Below, piece after piece: positions 1-10,315 of a stretch of 64,000 bases of DNA. The notes beneath the pieces were generated by a model, which was not told the origin of the DNA, searched no databases, and saw only the letters and a program-made list of their open reading frames with translations. The position numbers and the translations under genes were made by a program. Source of the stretch: Akkermansia muciniphila. GTDB taxonomy: Bacteria; Verrucomicrobiota; Verrucomicrobiia; Verrucomicrobiales; Akkermansiaceae. Where the stretch lies: assembly GCF_030848305.1 (NCBI RefSeq), contig NZ_CP114598.1:1364001-1428000 (forward strand), written 5' to 3'. The first letter of the stretch is position 1; each line of letters starts with the position of its first letter.

Positions 1-318
1 GCCTATTTTGAATGCGTGCATGAAGCCAAGCTCATTGTGGACCTGATTTACAACGGCGGTATTCAGAAGATGAACTCCGTGATTTCCAACACGGCCGAAT
101 TCGGCGAATATTACAACGGCCCGCAGATCCTGCCCGCAGAGGTGAAGGAACGCATGAAGGAATCCCTCAAGCGCATTGAATCCGGCAAGTTCGCCAAGGA
201 CTGGCTGGAAGAAGCAGCCAAGGGCGCTCCCAACCTCAAGGCCAAGCGCGAAGCCCTGGGCCAGCACCCGGTGGAAATCGTGGGCGCCAAGATCCGTAGC
301 CTGTTTGAAAGGAACTAA
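1..318 (+). CDS. ilvC: Ketol-acid reductoisomerase, C-terminal part
   Basis: The 5' end lies outside the window; the frame is open from base 1. The visible 105 residues form the C-terminal knotted domain of ketol-acid reductoisomerase, starting at AYFECVHEAKLIVDL and including the ISNTAEFGEYYNGP stretch, both highly characteristic of the family. The enzyme converts acetolactate or acetohydroxybutyrate to the dihydroxy acid with NADPH and Mg2+ in branched-chain amino acid synthesis. The E of the FECxHE-type segment is among the usual metal/substrate ligands. A strong hairpin follows the stop. Confidence 0.93.
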   Translation, partial: AYFECVHEAKLIVDLIYNGGIQKMNSVISNTAEFGEYYNGPQILPAEVKERMKESLKRIESGKFAKDWLEEAAKGAPNLKAKREALGQHPVEIVGAKIRSLFERN

Positions 319-339
319 GGTTTCTTTTACCTGGAACGC

Positions 340-372
340 GTGCCGTTCCGCCGCATTCCGGCGGAACGGCAC
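340..372 (+). terminator. Hairpin after ilvC
   Basis: A perfect 14-bp stem (340-353 with 359-372) closes a 5-nt loop 21 bases after the ilvC stop. It lacks a clear T-run, so it may be a weak or Rho-assisted terminator. It argues that the ABC ATPase starts at 418 rather than at the in-frame ATG 340, which would sit inside the stem. Confidence 0.6.
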
Positions 373-417
373 GGATATTCCCGGGCTTTTCCCGGAAATC
401 CGTCATTTGTTCAGTTT

Positions 418-1215
418 ATGGAGCACGCATCGCCGGCCGTCAATGTGGAAAACGCCAGGGTATACCTGGGCGGGCACGAAATCCTGCACAATATTTCCTG
501 GCAGGTGCAGCGTGGAGAACGTTGTTTTATTCTGGGGGCCAACGGCGCTGGAAAGACAACGCTGGTCAAGGTGCTGATGGGGTTTGCGTGGCCGTTCTTC
601 GGGGCCAGGGTGCAGGTTCTGGGCAAGACCTTCGGGCACGTGAACCTGCTGGAGCTGCGCAAGTCCATTGCGTGGGTGAGCCCGTTCATGCACAAATGGC
701 TGGAGGATGGCTCCTGGAACGGGCGCGACATGGTGCTTTCCGGCCCGGACGGCACGATCGGCCTCCTGAGAGCGCCGACGCCGGAAGAGGAGGAAAAAGC
801 GGCGGGAATCATGAAATCCCTGAAAGCGGAGCATTTGATGGACAGGCCGGTGGCGGCCATGTCTTCCGGGGAACAGGTGAAAGTGCTGATTGCCCGGGCT
901 CTGATGACGAACCCGGAACTGATGATTCTGGACGAACCCAGCGTTTACCTGGATTTGGCAGGGCGGGAATTTTTGCTGAAAACCATTGAAGAACTGGCTG
1001 AAACGAGACCTGACCTGACCATCGTGTTCATTACCCAGCGCATTGAAGATATCCTCCCTGTATTTGACCGCGGCATGATTTTAAAATCCGGGGAGATCGT
1101 AGCGTATGGAAGCCGGGACGAGGTGCTGACGGAAGAAAACCTGAAAGACGCTTTTGAGCTGGATATCCAGTTAATCAAGACGGAAAAAGGGCGTCTCTGG
1201 ACCGTTATCCGCTAA
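418..1215 (+). CDS. ABC transporter ATP-binding protein
   Basis: A stand-alone ATPase of about 265 residues. Walker A is GANGAGKTT (residues 40-48), Walker B is LMILDEPS, and an H-loop-like position is replaced by Q in VFITQRIED. The signature is MSSGEQ instead of LSGGQ. The domain layout and the late part (a D/E-rich switch followed by MILKSGEIVAYG) resemble ModF/PhrA-like cytoplasmic ATPases. No permease or binding protein is adjacent, so the substrate cannot be named. The start at 418 is chosen because similarity begins there and the upstream ATG at 340 lies in a hairpin. Confidence 0.85.
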   Translation: MEHASPAVNVENARVYLGGHEILHNISWQVQRGERCFILGANGAGKTTLVKVLMGFAWPFFGARVQVLGKTFGHVNLLELRKSIAWVSPFMHKWLEDGSWNGRDMVLSGPDGTIGLLRAPTPEEEEKAAGIMKSLKAEHLMDRPVAAMSSGEQVKVLIARALMTNPELMILDEPSVYLDLAGREFLLKTIEELAETRPDLTIVFITQRIEDILPVFDRGMILKSGEIVAYGSRDEVLTEENLKDAFELDIQLIKTEKGRLWTVIR

Positions 1216-1221
1216 TTTTTC

Positions 1222-1917
1222 ATGAAGCAGTCCAAGACAATGGAGCTGAAGAAACCGGTGCGCGTGTCCCTGGCCCGCCAGGTGCTCACCGCCATGGAAT
1301 CCATGATACGGTCCGGCAAATGGAAGGTTGGAGACCGCATTCCCGCGGAAGCGGAACTGGCACGCGCCTTTTCCGTCAGCCACAACACCATCCGTGAAGC
1401 CCTTCAATCCCTGATTCACATGGGGATGCTGGAGGCGCGCCCCGGGGACGGCACATATGTGATGGCGTCAGACCGCTTTGCCGTCGCGGTGAGCAATCGC
1501 CTCAAGGAATCCGATCTGCCCCAGATTCTGGAGGCCCGGCTGGCTTTGGAAAAGGAAATTGCGCGGCTGGCCGCCGTTAAAAGGACGGATGAAGATTTGA
1601 AGGAGCTGGAAAATGCCCTGCAGGACTGCCACGGCAGGGTAAGGCCGGGCATTGAAGATGACATGCTGTTTCATGCCGCCGTGGCCCGCGCCACGCATAA
1701 TCCGGTGCTCTCGGAATTGTACAACGTGGTTATCCGCCATGTGCAGGAGAATCTGGAAAGGCTGCTTCAGGAGAAGCAATATGACGCCGGCGCCATGAAG
1801 CTGCATGACGACCTTCTCGCAGCCATCAGAAAGCGGGAGGCGGATGAAGCGGAGAATATTATTGTGAAGATTGTGGAATTTGACACCGTCAGCATAGGCG
1901 GATCATTCATTTCCTGA
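1222..1917 (+). CDS. GntR-family regulator, FadR subfamily
   Basis: A 231-residue DNA-binding protein, 6 bases after the ABC ATPase stop, so probably co-transcribed with it. Residues 14-80 form the winged helix-turn-helix (IPAEAELARAFSVSHNTIREAL, then MLEARPGDGTYV), and residues 95-220 form an all-helical FCD-type ligand domain with the spaced His residues (DMLFHAAVARATHNP, LHDDLLAAI) that usually bind a metal and a small carboxylate. It precedes the sulfatase gene in the same orientation, and a role in controlling that gene is possible but unproven. Confidence 0.88.
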   Translation: MKQSKTMELKKPVRVSLARQVLTAMESMIRSGKWKVGDRIPAEAELARAFSVSHNTIREALQSLIHMGMLEARPGDGTYVMASDRFAVAVSNRLKESDLPQILEARLALEKEIARLAAVKRTDEDLKELENALQDCHGRVRPGIEDDMLFHAAVARATHNPVLSELYNVVIRHVQENLERLLQEKQYDAGAMKLHDDLLAAIRKREADEAENIIVKIVEFDTVSIGGSFIS

Positions 1918-1997
1918 ATTGCCGGCAAGGAGGATGACGCTGCGGAAGCGGGGCTGTTCCTTTTTATTTCCCGGCGTTTTTCTTGCCAACGGGCCTT

Positions 1998-2039
1998 CCG
2001 GCAAACGCTTCCGGGAACCAGACGCTTGTCTGCCGGATA
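1998..2039 (+). repeat. REP-like inverted repeat, copy 1
   Basis: A 42-bp element in the gap between the regulator and the sulfatase. Its ends (CCGGCAAAC and GTCTGCCGG) can pair with one mismatch, so the element could fold into a hairpin. The reverse complement of 3043-3084, inside the sulfatase gene, is identical at 40 of 42 positions, and weaker similarity extends a few bases beyond the left end. Confidence 0.7.
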
Positions 2040-2094
2040 AAAAGCGGGAATGTTTTTTTGATTGATAGGGCGGCTAAGACACGTAGATGGACGT

Positions 2095-3492
2095 ATGATG
2101 AAGAGGGTACGCCTTTTGTTGATTCTGTGCGGTTTGTTTTGCGGAACAGCAGTTGCGCAGCCCCGCTTTTCCACACCCCCGAACATGATTGTCATTCTGG
2201 CGGATGACCTGGGTTATGGGGATTTGGGCTGTACGGGTTCCAGGCAGATTAAAACGCCCTCCCTTGACCGGCTGGCCAAGGAGGGCGTGTTCTGCTCCCG
2301 GGCGTATGTGACGGCGCCGATGTGTTCCCCCTCCCGCATGGGATTGCTGACGGGGCGTTTCCCCAAGCGTTACGGCATCACGACGAATCCCAATATCCAG
2401 ATGGATTATCTTCCGGAGTCCCACTACGGGCTGCCGCAGACGGAGAAATTGATTCCGGAGTATTTGACCCCCTGCGGATACCGGAGCGCGGTGTTCGGCA
2501 AGTGGCATCTTGGCCATACGAAGGGATACACGCCGCCGGAACGCGGTTTTACGCATTGGTGGGGGTTCCTGGGCGGTTCCCGGCATTATTTCCCCGTGAA
2601 GAAGGAGGCTGAAGGCCTGAATCCCTCCGTGATTGTATCCAATTTTACGGATAAGACGGACATCACCTACTTGACGGACGATATTACAGACCGGGCGGTT
2701 GAGTTTCTTCAGGAAGCCGGAAAGGATAAGAAACCGTTTTTCATGTTCGTTTCTTACAATGCCCCCCATTGGCCCAATGAAGCCAAGCCGGAGGATATTG
2801 CCAGATTCAAGAATGTGCAGGATGGGAAACGCCGGGTTTATTGCGCCATGGTGTATGCGATGGACAGGGGAATAGGCCGCATTCTGGATGCCTTGAAGGC
2901 GGACGGTTTGGAAAAGGATACCATCGTCGTCTTTCTGTCGGACAATGGAGGCGCTCCGGAGGCTCCCGCCTGCAATGCGCCGTTTCGGGGGGCCAAGAGG
3001 CAGCATTTTGAGGGAGGCATTCGCGTGCCTTTTATTATCAGATATCCGGCGGACAAGCGTCTGGTCCCCGGAAGCGTTTGCCGGCAGCCCGTTTCTTCCG
3101 TTGATTTGCTTCCCGCTCTGTTGAAGGCGAATGGCCGTCAAATTCCCGGAAAGCTGGACGGCATGGATATTCTGGAGCTGGTGGGGAACAGGGGCGCTCC
3201 CGTTCCGCGCACCTTTTTCTGGTGCACGGATTATACGTCCGCTGTGCTGGACGGGGATATGAAGTACCTGCTGGCGCCGGACCGCGCTCCGCAGTTTTAC
3301 AATGTGGCGGATGATCCCCAGGAGCAGAAGGATTTGTATTTTTCCAGGCATCAGGATGCGGATTCTTTCGCCAAAAAGCTGGGAACATACCTGACGACGA
3401 CGCCTGCATGCCGTTTCCCTGACAGCATCAGCTGGTCCGCCAAATTGATGAGGGAGCATGACAAGACAGAACCGGACAGGCAGCCTGAATAA
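2095..3492 (+). CDS. Exported sulfatase (S1 type, Cys-type active site)
   Basis: A 465-residue protein that would hydrolyse sulfate esters, probably on mucin or glycosaminoglycan sugars, in the periplasm or at the surface. Residues 1-22 form a signal peptide (MMKRVRLLLILCGLFCGTAVAQ). ADDLGYGDLGC holds the calcium-binding Asp pair. The CSPSR motif begins at Cys77, which a maturase must oxidise to formylglycine; no maturase is in the window. FLSDNGG is the second metal-binding segment and GKWHLG is also present. The start is set at 2095 so that the signal peptide is N-terminal. The substrate is unknown. Residues around 317-330 are encoded by a copy of a REP-like repeat. Confidence 0.9.
   Translation: MMKRVRLLLILCGLFCGTAVAQPRFSTPPNMIVILADDLGYGDLGCTGSRQIKTPSLDRLAKEGVFCSRAYVTAPMCSPSRMGLLTGRFPKRYGITTNPNIQMDYLPESHYGLPQTEKLIPEYLTPCGYRSAVFGKWHLGHTKGYTPPERGFTHWWGFLGGSRHYFPVKKEAEGLNPSVIVSNFTDKTDITYLTDDITDRAVEFLQEAGKDKKPFFMFVSYNAPHWPNEAKPEDIARFKNVQDGKRRVYCAMVYAMDRGIGRILDALKADGLEKDTIVVFLSDNGGAPEAPACNAPFRGAKRQHFEGGIRVPFIIRYPADKRLVPGSVCRQPVSSVDLLPALLKANGRQIPGKLDGMDILELVGNRGAPVPRTFFWCTDYTSAVLDGDMKYLLAPDRAPQFYNVADDPQEQKDLYFSRHQDADSFAKKLGTYLTTTPACRFPDSISWSAKLMREHDKTEPDRQPE
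3043..3084 (-). repeat. REP-like inverted repeat, copy 2, inside the sulfatase gene
   Basis: The reverse complement matches 1998-2039 at 40 of 42 positions. In the sulfatase frame it encodes the segment YPADKRLVPGSVCR. A degenerate third copy may lie at about 3524-3550, just after the sulfatase stop. Confidence 0.65.
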
Positions 3493-3602
3493 GGCCGCAC
3501 TGGCTTTGTCCCGTATTCCGCCTTGCATACCAGCGTTTGGGAACCAACCACGGCGGGAGAGAAACAGGAACCGCGCACAAGTTTTTTCTGCTGAAAAACG
3601 CT

Positions 3603-3971
3603 TTATTTCAGTCGCTTGGGTTCCGCAATGCGGAGAATGTGCTCCCCGGGAAGAGCCAGGTTGCCTTTATCCCGGGCAATCATTTCAAAGTAGTGTGGAT
3701 CCTGTGAGATCCAGATGAATTCGTTTTTTGCCTGTTCCATCTGCTCCCTGGATTTTTCCAGATGAGCCTGAAGGAAGGAACGTTCATGCTCCAGGGAGCG
3801 CAGATCTTTCCATGGCTTGAAACACACCAGGGAAAGCAACATCGTCAGGCACAGCGCCAGGACAATGGCAAAGAGGCGCAGGGCTCTCTGGACGATCAGG
3901 GCACGTTTCTCCCGGCGGATTTCAAGCTCCGCCAAGGTAAAACGGTGGTAGTAGCGGCGTCTCCAGAGCAT
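3603..3971 (-). CDS. FtsB/DivIC-like septum formation protein
   Basis: A 122-residue single-pass membrane protein. A basic N-terminus (residues 1-27) is followed by one membrane segment (about 28-50) and a coiled coil (about 58-90). The C-terminal block DPHYFEMIARDKGNLALPGE matches the conserved end of FtsB/DivIC proteins, which join FtsL and FtsQ in the division complex. It lies 28 bases downstream of enolase in the same orientation, a linkage also seen in many other bacteria (eno-ftsB). Confidence 0.82.
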   Translation of the reverse strand: MLWRRRYYHRFTLAELEIRREKRALIVQRALRLFAIVLALCLTMLLSLVCFKPWKDLRSLEHERSFLQAHLEKSREQMEQAKNEFIWISQDPHYFEMIARDKGNLALPGEHILRIAEPKRLK

Positions 3972-3999
3972 TCCTTGCAGTCAAACGACACATTTTTGA

Positions 4000-5711
<1,712 letters not shown>

Positions 5712-6952
5712 ATGCCTAACATTAACGATAACTTCCTCAAGTTGCAGGCGGGATATTTGTTCCCGGAAATAGGGCGCCGCGTACATGCGTTTGCCGAATC
5801 CCATCCGGAGGCGGCCAAAAGGCTGATTCGCTGCGGCATCGGCGATGTGACGGAGCCGCTTCCCATGGCGGCTATTGAAGCCATGCACCTGGCCGTGGAT
5901 GATTTGTCCACTCATGAACGTTTTCACGGCTACGGTCCGGAGCAGGGGTATTTCTGGCTGAGGGAGGCGATCGCCAAAAAAGCCTATCAGGTTCACGGCG
6001 TGCATGTGGAGGTGGACGAGATTTACGTGTCTGACGGAGCCAAATGCGACACGGGAAACATTCTGGATATTTTCGGGCCCGGCAACAAAATCGCCGTGCC
6101 GGACCCGGTTTATCCCGTATATGTAGATACCAATGTCATGGCCGGGAATACCGGGAGTTCCAGCCCGGATGGTTCTTATGAAGGGCTGGTGTATCTGCCG
6201 TGCACTCCGGAAAATAATTTTGTGCCGCAATTGCCGGATGAGCATGTGGATTTGATTTACCTGTGCTTCCCGAACAATCCCACCGGGGCTGTAGCTTCCC
6301 GGAATGAACTGCTGAAATGGGTGGAATACGCCCGGGCTAACCATGCCATTATTCTTTATGATTCCGCTTATGAGGCTTTCATACAGGATTCTTCCATACC
6401 CAGATCCATTTTTGAAATTTCCGGCGCGCGGGATTGCGCCATTGAGTTCCGTTCCTTCTCCAAGCAAGGGGGCTTTACAGGGGTGCGCTGCGGCTACGTG
6501 GTGATTCCCAGGGAATTGCACGGACATGATTCCGAAGGGAACAAAGTTTCTATCAGCCGGCTCTGGAGCCGCCGCACCAGCACGAAATTCAACGGCGCTT
6601 CCTATATTGTCCAGCGGGGCGCCGCGGCTCTGTTCACCATGGAGGGCATGGCCCAGACCGCCGCGCTCATCAGCCATTACCTGGGGAATGCTTCGCTTCT
6701 GCTGAATGCCTGCCGCCAGGCGGGCATGCGCGTGTGGGGCGGGGAAAACGCCCCTTATGTATGGGTACAGTGTCCGGACGGTCTGGACAGCTGGCAAATG
6801 TTTGACAAGATGCTGCATGAGGCGAATGTGGTTATTACGCCCGGTTCCGGTTTCGGTTCCAGGGGGAAGGTTTCTTCCGCATTTCCGCGTTTAATTCACG
6901 GGAAAACGTGGAGGAAGTCTGCCGCCGCATTCATAGCCTGTTTGCCAGATAG
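5712..6952 (+). CDS. dapL: LL-diaminopimelate aminotransferase, with an apparent one-base frameshift near its end
   Basis: A PLP enzyme that makes LL-diaminopimelate directly from tetrahydrodipicolinate for lysine and peptidoglycan. The DapL features are clear: [23 protein letters not shown] start, [43 protein letters not shown], and the PLP lysine in [17 protein letters not shown]. After [11 protein letters not shown] the frame breaks at the G-run 6862-6866: one more G would continue as [19 protein letters not shown] and end at the TAG at 6950-6952, giving the family's usual length of about 410 residues. As written, the frame runs on through unrelated sequence to 7136 and through the terminator at 6977-7005. 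A sequencing or assembly error is the simplest cause, because the step is expected to be essential. Confidence 0.9.
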
Positions 6953-6976
6953 AAGGGCGTTTCCGGACAGATTGTC

Positions 6977-7005
6977 CAGGCCGCGGTGTCCTGCGCCGCG
7001 GCCTG
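6977..7005 (+). terminator. Terminator after dapL
   Basis: A perfect 10-bp GC-rich stem (6977-6986 with 6996-7005, 9-nt loop) is followed by a short T-containing stretch. It starts 25 bases after the restored dapL stop at 6952, which supports that stop as the natural one. Confidence 0.65.
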
Positions 7006-7216
7006 TGCATTTCTTCCCGGGTGGATTGATGGCCGCGGCATTGTATTTTCCCGCCGGGAGGGGAACTCCTGTAAAAAGTCCCTTTGCCTTGCTTACGGCT
7101 TGGTTCCGGGAAAGCGCGGATGCCGTTTTCAAGTGATGGAATTCCAGTCAAGGGACGCATCCTATGGCATATTCGGCCCTTGCCCCCGTTCATTTGTACG
7201 GAGTAGGTTGTTGCTT

Positions 7217-8302
7217 ATGTCCCCGCGGGTGCGCATGAGTTCCTTTTTCCGGCAGGCCGTTTTTCCTGCATGTTGCGCCTGTCTGCTGTCTGCTGCCGGC
7301 GCCGTCCGGGGACAGGAAGGGGGCATGGAGCTTCCTTCTGTGGAGCCGCTTTCCTGCGCGCATGCCCCGGATGGGAGGGTAACGGTTCGGGGGGCGGTTA
7401 TGGGTACGGTATTCACGGTGCGCGCTTATCCCGGGAGCGGCATGGACGCGGAAGAGGCGGAGAAGATTTGCAGGGAGGCTCTGGCCTGTGCCGTCCATTG
7501 GGAAAAAGTGATGTCCGCCATGGATGCGGAAAGCGGTCTGGCCCGGCTTAATGCTGCGGAATACGGCATTTCCGTACCTGTTTCTCCGGAATTGGAAAGG
7601 GTGCTTCTTCTGGCCCTGGATTATGCCCGGCTGACGAACGGCGCTTTTGATCCCACGCTGGGGCCCTGCATCCGTCTGTGGAAAAAGAGCCGCCGCCTTG
7701 GCATTCTTCCGTCCAGCGAGGAACGGGAATGCGCGCTCCGGGCATGCGGATGGGAAAAGTTGTCCGTCCGTCAGGGAATGGCGGTCAAGGCGGTTCCTGG
7801 AATGAGGCTGGATTTGGGAGGCATGGGCAAGGGCTTTGCCTTGGACCGGATGGCGGAGCTGTTGACAACAAGGGGAGTATGTTCTTTTTTCATGGACAGC
7901 ACCAGCGATGTTCTGGCTGGCGCTTCTCCTCCCGGGGAGCCGGGATGGCGGCTGCTGGTGGATACGGGAAATGGGCAGGGGGAAGTGTTGCTGTTGAGCC
8001 ATGCGGCCGTTTCCACCTCCGGGAGCGCCCGTCAGATGGTGAAGATTGGCGGGAAAGCGTATTCCCACGTGCTTGATCCCCGGTCGGGGCTGGGCGTTAC
8101 GGAAGGGAGGCAGGTGAGCGTCCGGGCGTCTTCCGCCGCGCTGGCGGATTCCCTGGCGACGGCAGGGTGTGTGATGCGTGAGGATCATTTCCGTTCCCTG
8201 ACGGGCGGATTGCCGGGAGTGTCCGTTCCGGCTTTTTTTCAAAGTCCGCCATGTTCTACGGAGGAAACGCGGAAACGGGACGGCTTGCGGAAAGAGGGAT
8301 GA
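7217..8302 (+). CDS. ApbE-like FAD:protein FMN transferase, exported
   Basis: About 361 residues. After an export signal (starting MSSFFRQAVFP at 7235, or from 7217) comes the ApbE domain: MGTVFTVRAY, the conserved LDLGGMGKGFALDRM (metal and FAD site), STSGSARQ and YSHVLDPRSG. The family attaches FMN to Thr/Ser residues of exported or membrane redox proteins such as NqrB, NqrC and RnfG. Two ATG starts (7217 and 7235) are possible. The signal resembles a weak lipoprotein signal (two Cys in ACCACLLSAAGA), but no clean lipobox is visible. The stop is close to the GH27 gene. Confidence 0.87.
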   Translation: MSPRVRMSSFFRQAVFPACCACLLSAAGAVRGQEGGMELPSVEPLSCAHAPDGRVTVRGAVMGTVFTVRAYPGSGMDAEEAEKICREALACAVHWEKVMSAMDAESGLARLNAAEYGISVPVSPELERVLLLALDYARLTNGAFDPTLGPCIRLWKKSRRLGILPSSEERECALRACGWEKLSVRQGMAVKAVPGMRLDLGGMGKGFALDRMAELLTTRGVCSFFMDSTSDVLAGASPPGEPGWRLLVDTGNGQGEVLLLSHAAVSTSGSARQMVKIGGKAYSHVLDPRSGLGVTEGRQVSVRASSAALADSLATAGCVMREDHFRSLTGGLPGVSVPAFFQSPPCSTEETRKRDGLRKEG

Positions 8303-8340
8303 ATGGGGCCAATGAAAGGAATGGCAAAGCAACGACGTTT

Positions 8341-8356
8341 TTAAGGTACACCTTAA
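8341..8356. promoter_or_regulatory. Perfect palindrome upstream of the GH27 gene
   Basis: TTAAGGT-AC-ACCTTAA is a perfect 7-bp inverted repeat ending 11 bases before the ATG at 8368. Its position would let a bound repressor block transcription or translation of the alpha-galactosidase gene. No protein can be assigned to it. Confidence 0.4.
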
Positions 8357-8367
8357 TAACCCCGTTT

Positions 8368-9969
8368 ATGAGATTGTGCCGTTTTTTACTTCCTGCCGTT
8401 GTCGGCGCCGCCGTATCCGCCTCCTTTGGGGCAGAGTTCCCCAATCCCTATCCTGCGCCCGCTTCCGGCGTCCGCCTGACTCCTGAAACTCCCCTTTCTC
8501 CCTCCATTAATGGCGCCCGTATCGTCGGGGCCGCCCCCGGCTCCCGCATGCTGTTCCAGATTCCCGTTTCCGGGGAGCGGCCCATGAAGATTCAGGCAGC
8601 AGGGCTTCCCCCGGGCCTGAAGATGGATTCGCGCGGATTGATTGCGGGTACCGTCCCGGCCGGGAAGAGGGAATACAAGGTAAATATTCAGGCTTCCAAC
8701 AGGCATGGGAAGGACGTGAAAGAGCTGATTCTGAAGGTGGGGAACGAATTGTGCCTGACTCCGCCCATGGGCTGGAGCAGCTGGTATTCCTTCAGTGAGG
8801 CTGTAGGGCAGGAACATGTGCTGAAGACGGCCCGGCTTTTTGCGGAACGGGGACTGGTCAATCATGGCTGGACCTATATCAATATTGACGACTGCTGGCA
8901 GGGCAGACGCGGAGGGAAGTATGGAGCCATTCAACCCAATAAGCGTTTCCCTGACATGAAGGCCATGTGCGACGCTATTCACGCCATGGGCATGAAAGCG
9001 GGCATCTATTCCACGCCCTGGATGGGAACGTATGCCGGTTTTATCGGAGGGAGCGCGCCCAACGCCAAGTCGGACTACGGGGAAATGGCCATTCCGGAAA
9101 AGGAGCGCAAGCAGGAGGATCAGATTTTTGGGAGGTATCCGGGCGTTCATCGCAGAAAGGCGGATCATGTGGGAGCCGTCTGGCTGTTTGACCGTGACGC
9201 TAAACAATGGGCGGATTGGGGGTTCGATTATGTGAAGGTGGATTGGAACCCCAATGATGTGCCTACGACAAAGTGCATCCGCAAGGCGCTGGACGAGTCC
9301 GGAAGGGATATCGTGCTCAGCCTGTCCAATGCCGCTCCGTACGAACATGCGGAAGAGCTGGGCAAGCTGGCGAATTTATGGCGGACGACGGGGGATATCC
9401 AGGACCACTGGGGCAGCGTCAGCAGCATCGGTTTTTCCCAGGAACGCTGGCAGAAGCATATGCGCCCGGGACATTGGAATGACCCGGACATTCTCCAGAT
9501 CGGAAAACTGGGCCAGCCCAACCAGCCCAACACCACATTTGTCCAGACGCGGCTGACTCCGGATGAACAGTACACCCATGTGACCCTGTGGTGCCTGCTG
9601 TCCGCTCCGCTCATTGTCTCCTGCGATTTGGAGCATATTGATTCGTTCACGATGGGGCTGCTTACCAATGACGAGGTGATAGCGGTGGATCAGGATCCGG
9701 CCGCCCGCCCCGCCCGTAAAGCGTGGAGCCAGGGGAATTTCCAGGTGTGGACGAAGGAGTTGTCCGACGGTTCCGTGGCGGCCGGTTTTTTCAATACCGG
9801 AAAGGAGAAAGGAATTTTGAAGGTGAATCTGAAGGAATTGGGGCTTTCCGGCGCGTATGAGGCAAGGGATCTCTGGAAACGCGCTGACCAGGGAACCGTG
9901 CAGGGGGAAATGGCGGTGGAATTGAACGGGCATGGAGCGTCCATGTTCCGGTTCAGCAAAAAGAAGTGA
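8368..9969 (+). CDS. Exported GH27 alpha-galactosidase-like glycoside hydrolase
   Basis: A 533-residue retaining glycosidase expected to remove alpha-linked galactose or N-acetylgalactosamine, for example from blood-group caps on mucin glycans. Residues 1-22 are a signal peptide. Residues about 40-125 resemble an Ig-like putative domain found in front of such enzymes. The GH27 barrel starts at PPMGWSSW (132-139). YINIDDCW (170-177) is the substrate-binding segment, YVKVDWN holds the nucleophile Asp292, and the acid/base is probably Asp343 in TTGDIQDHW. HWNDPDILQIG and the C-terminal beta domain are also present. ATG 8368 is chosen because it begins the signal peptide. Confidence 0.93.
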   Translation: MRLCRFLLPAVVGAAVSASFGAEFPNPYPAPASGVRLTPETPLSPSINGARIVGAAPGSRMLFQIPVSGERPMKIQAAGLPPGLKMDSRGLIAGTVPAGKREYKVNIQASNRHGKDVKELILKVGNELCLTPPMGWSSWYSFSEAVGQEHVLKTARLFAERGLVNHGWTYINIDDCWQGRRGGKYGAIQPNKRFPDMKAMCDAIHAMGMKAGIYSTPWMGTYAGFIGGSAPNAKSDYGEMAIPEKERKQEDQIFGRYPGVHRRKADHVGAVWLFDRDAKQWADWGFDYVKVDWNPNDVPTTKCIRKALDESGRDIVLSLSNAAPYEHAEELGKLANLWRTTGDIQDHWGSVSSIGFSQERWQKHMRPGHWNDPDILQIGKLGQPNQPNTTFVQTRLTPDEQYTHVTLWCLLSAPLIVSCDLEHIDSFTMGLLTNDEVIAVDQDPAARPARKAWSQGNFQVWTKELSDGSVAAGFFNTGKEKGILKVNLKELGLSGAYEARDLWKRADQGTVQGEMAVELNGHGASMFRFSKKK

Positions 9970-10233
9970 CGGGAGGGAGGCAGGAGGTTTTGTATTTGTT
10001 CAGGGGCGGCGGGAACAGGCCGCTCCTGAACGTCTGTGGCAGGAGGGGGGAAACCGGCATCCAGAAGAAACGAGCCTTCTTTACAAAACCGCTTTTCTGC
10101 AATACCTGCGGCAGATTACCGGATTTCAAGGGGGATGCAGAATGAAGTTGCGAATGCCCCCTGTAACCGAATCTTGTACATCAATTCCGGCAGGTTCTTC
10201 CCGGAAAGAGAGCCTTTATTAGTTGTAATAATA
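9970..10233. other. Gene-free gap after the GH27 gene
   Basis: I see no credible gene, and no clear terminator directly after the GH27 stop. The hairpin at 10234-10266 ends this stretch. Confidence 0.5.
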
Positions 10234-10266
10234 AAGAACCGCTCCGGCAGACCCGGAACGGTTCTT
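10234..10266 (-). terminator. Terminator for the small minus-strand gene at 10316
   Basis: An imperfect 14-bp stem (AAGAACCG... with ...CGGTTCTT, one mismatch) around a short loop, followed on the minus strand by a T-rich tail (TTTATTATT). It lies 49 bases beyond the stop of the 74-residue gene. Confidence 0.65.
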
Positions 10267-10315
10267 ATCAAAAGAGATTGATGTTGACTTGCCTTAATCT
10301 CTCCCGACAGCTTTT

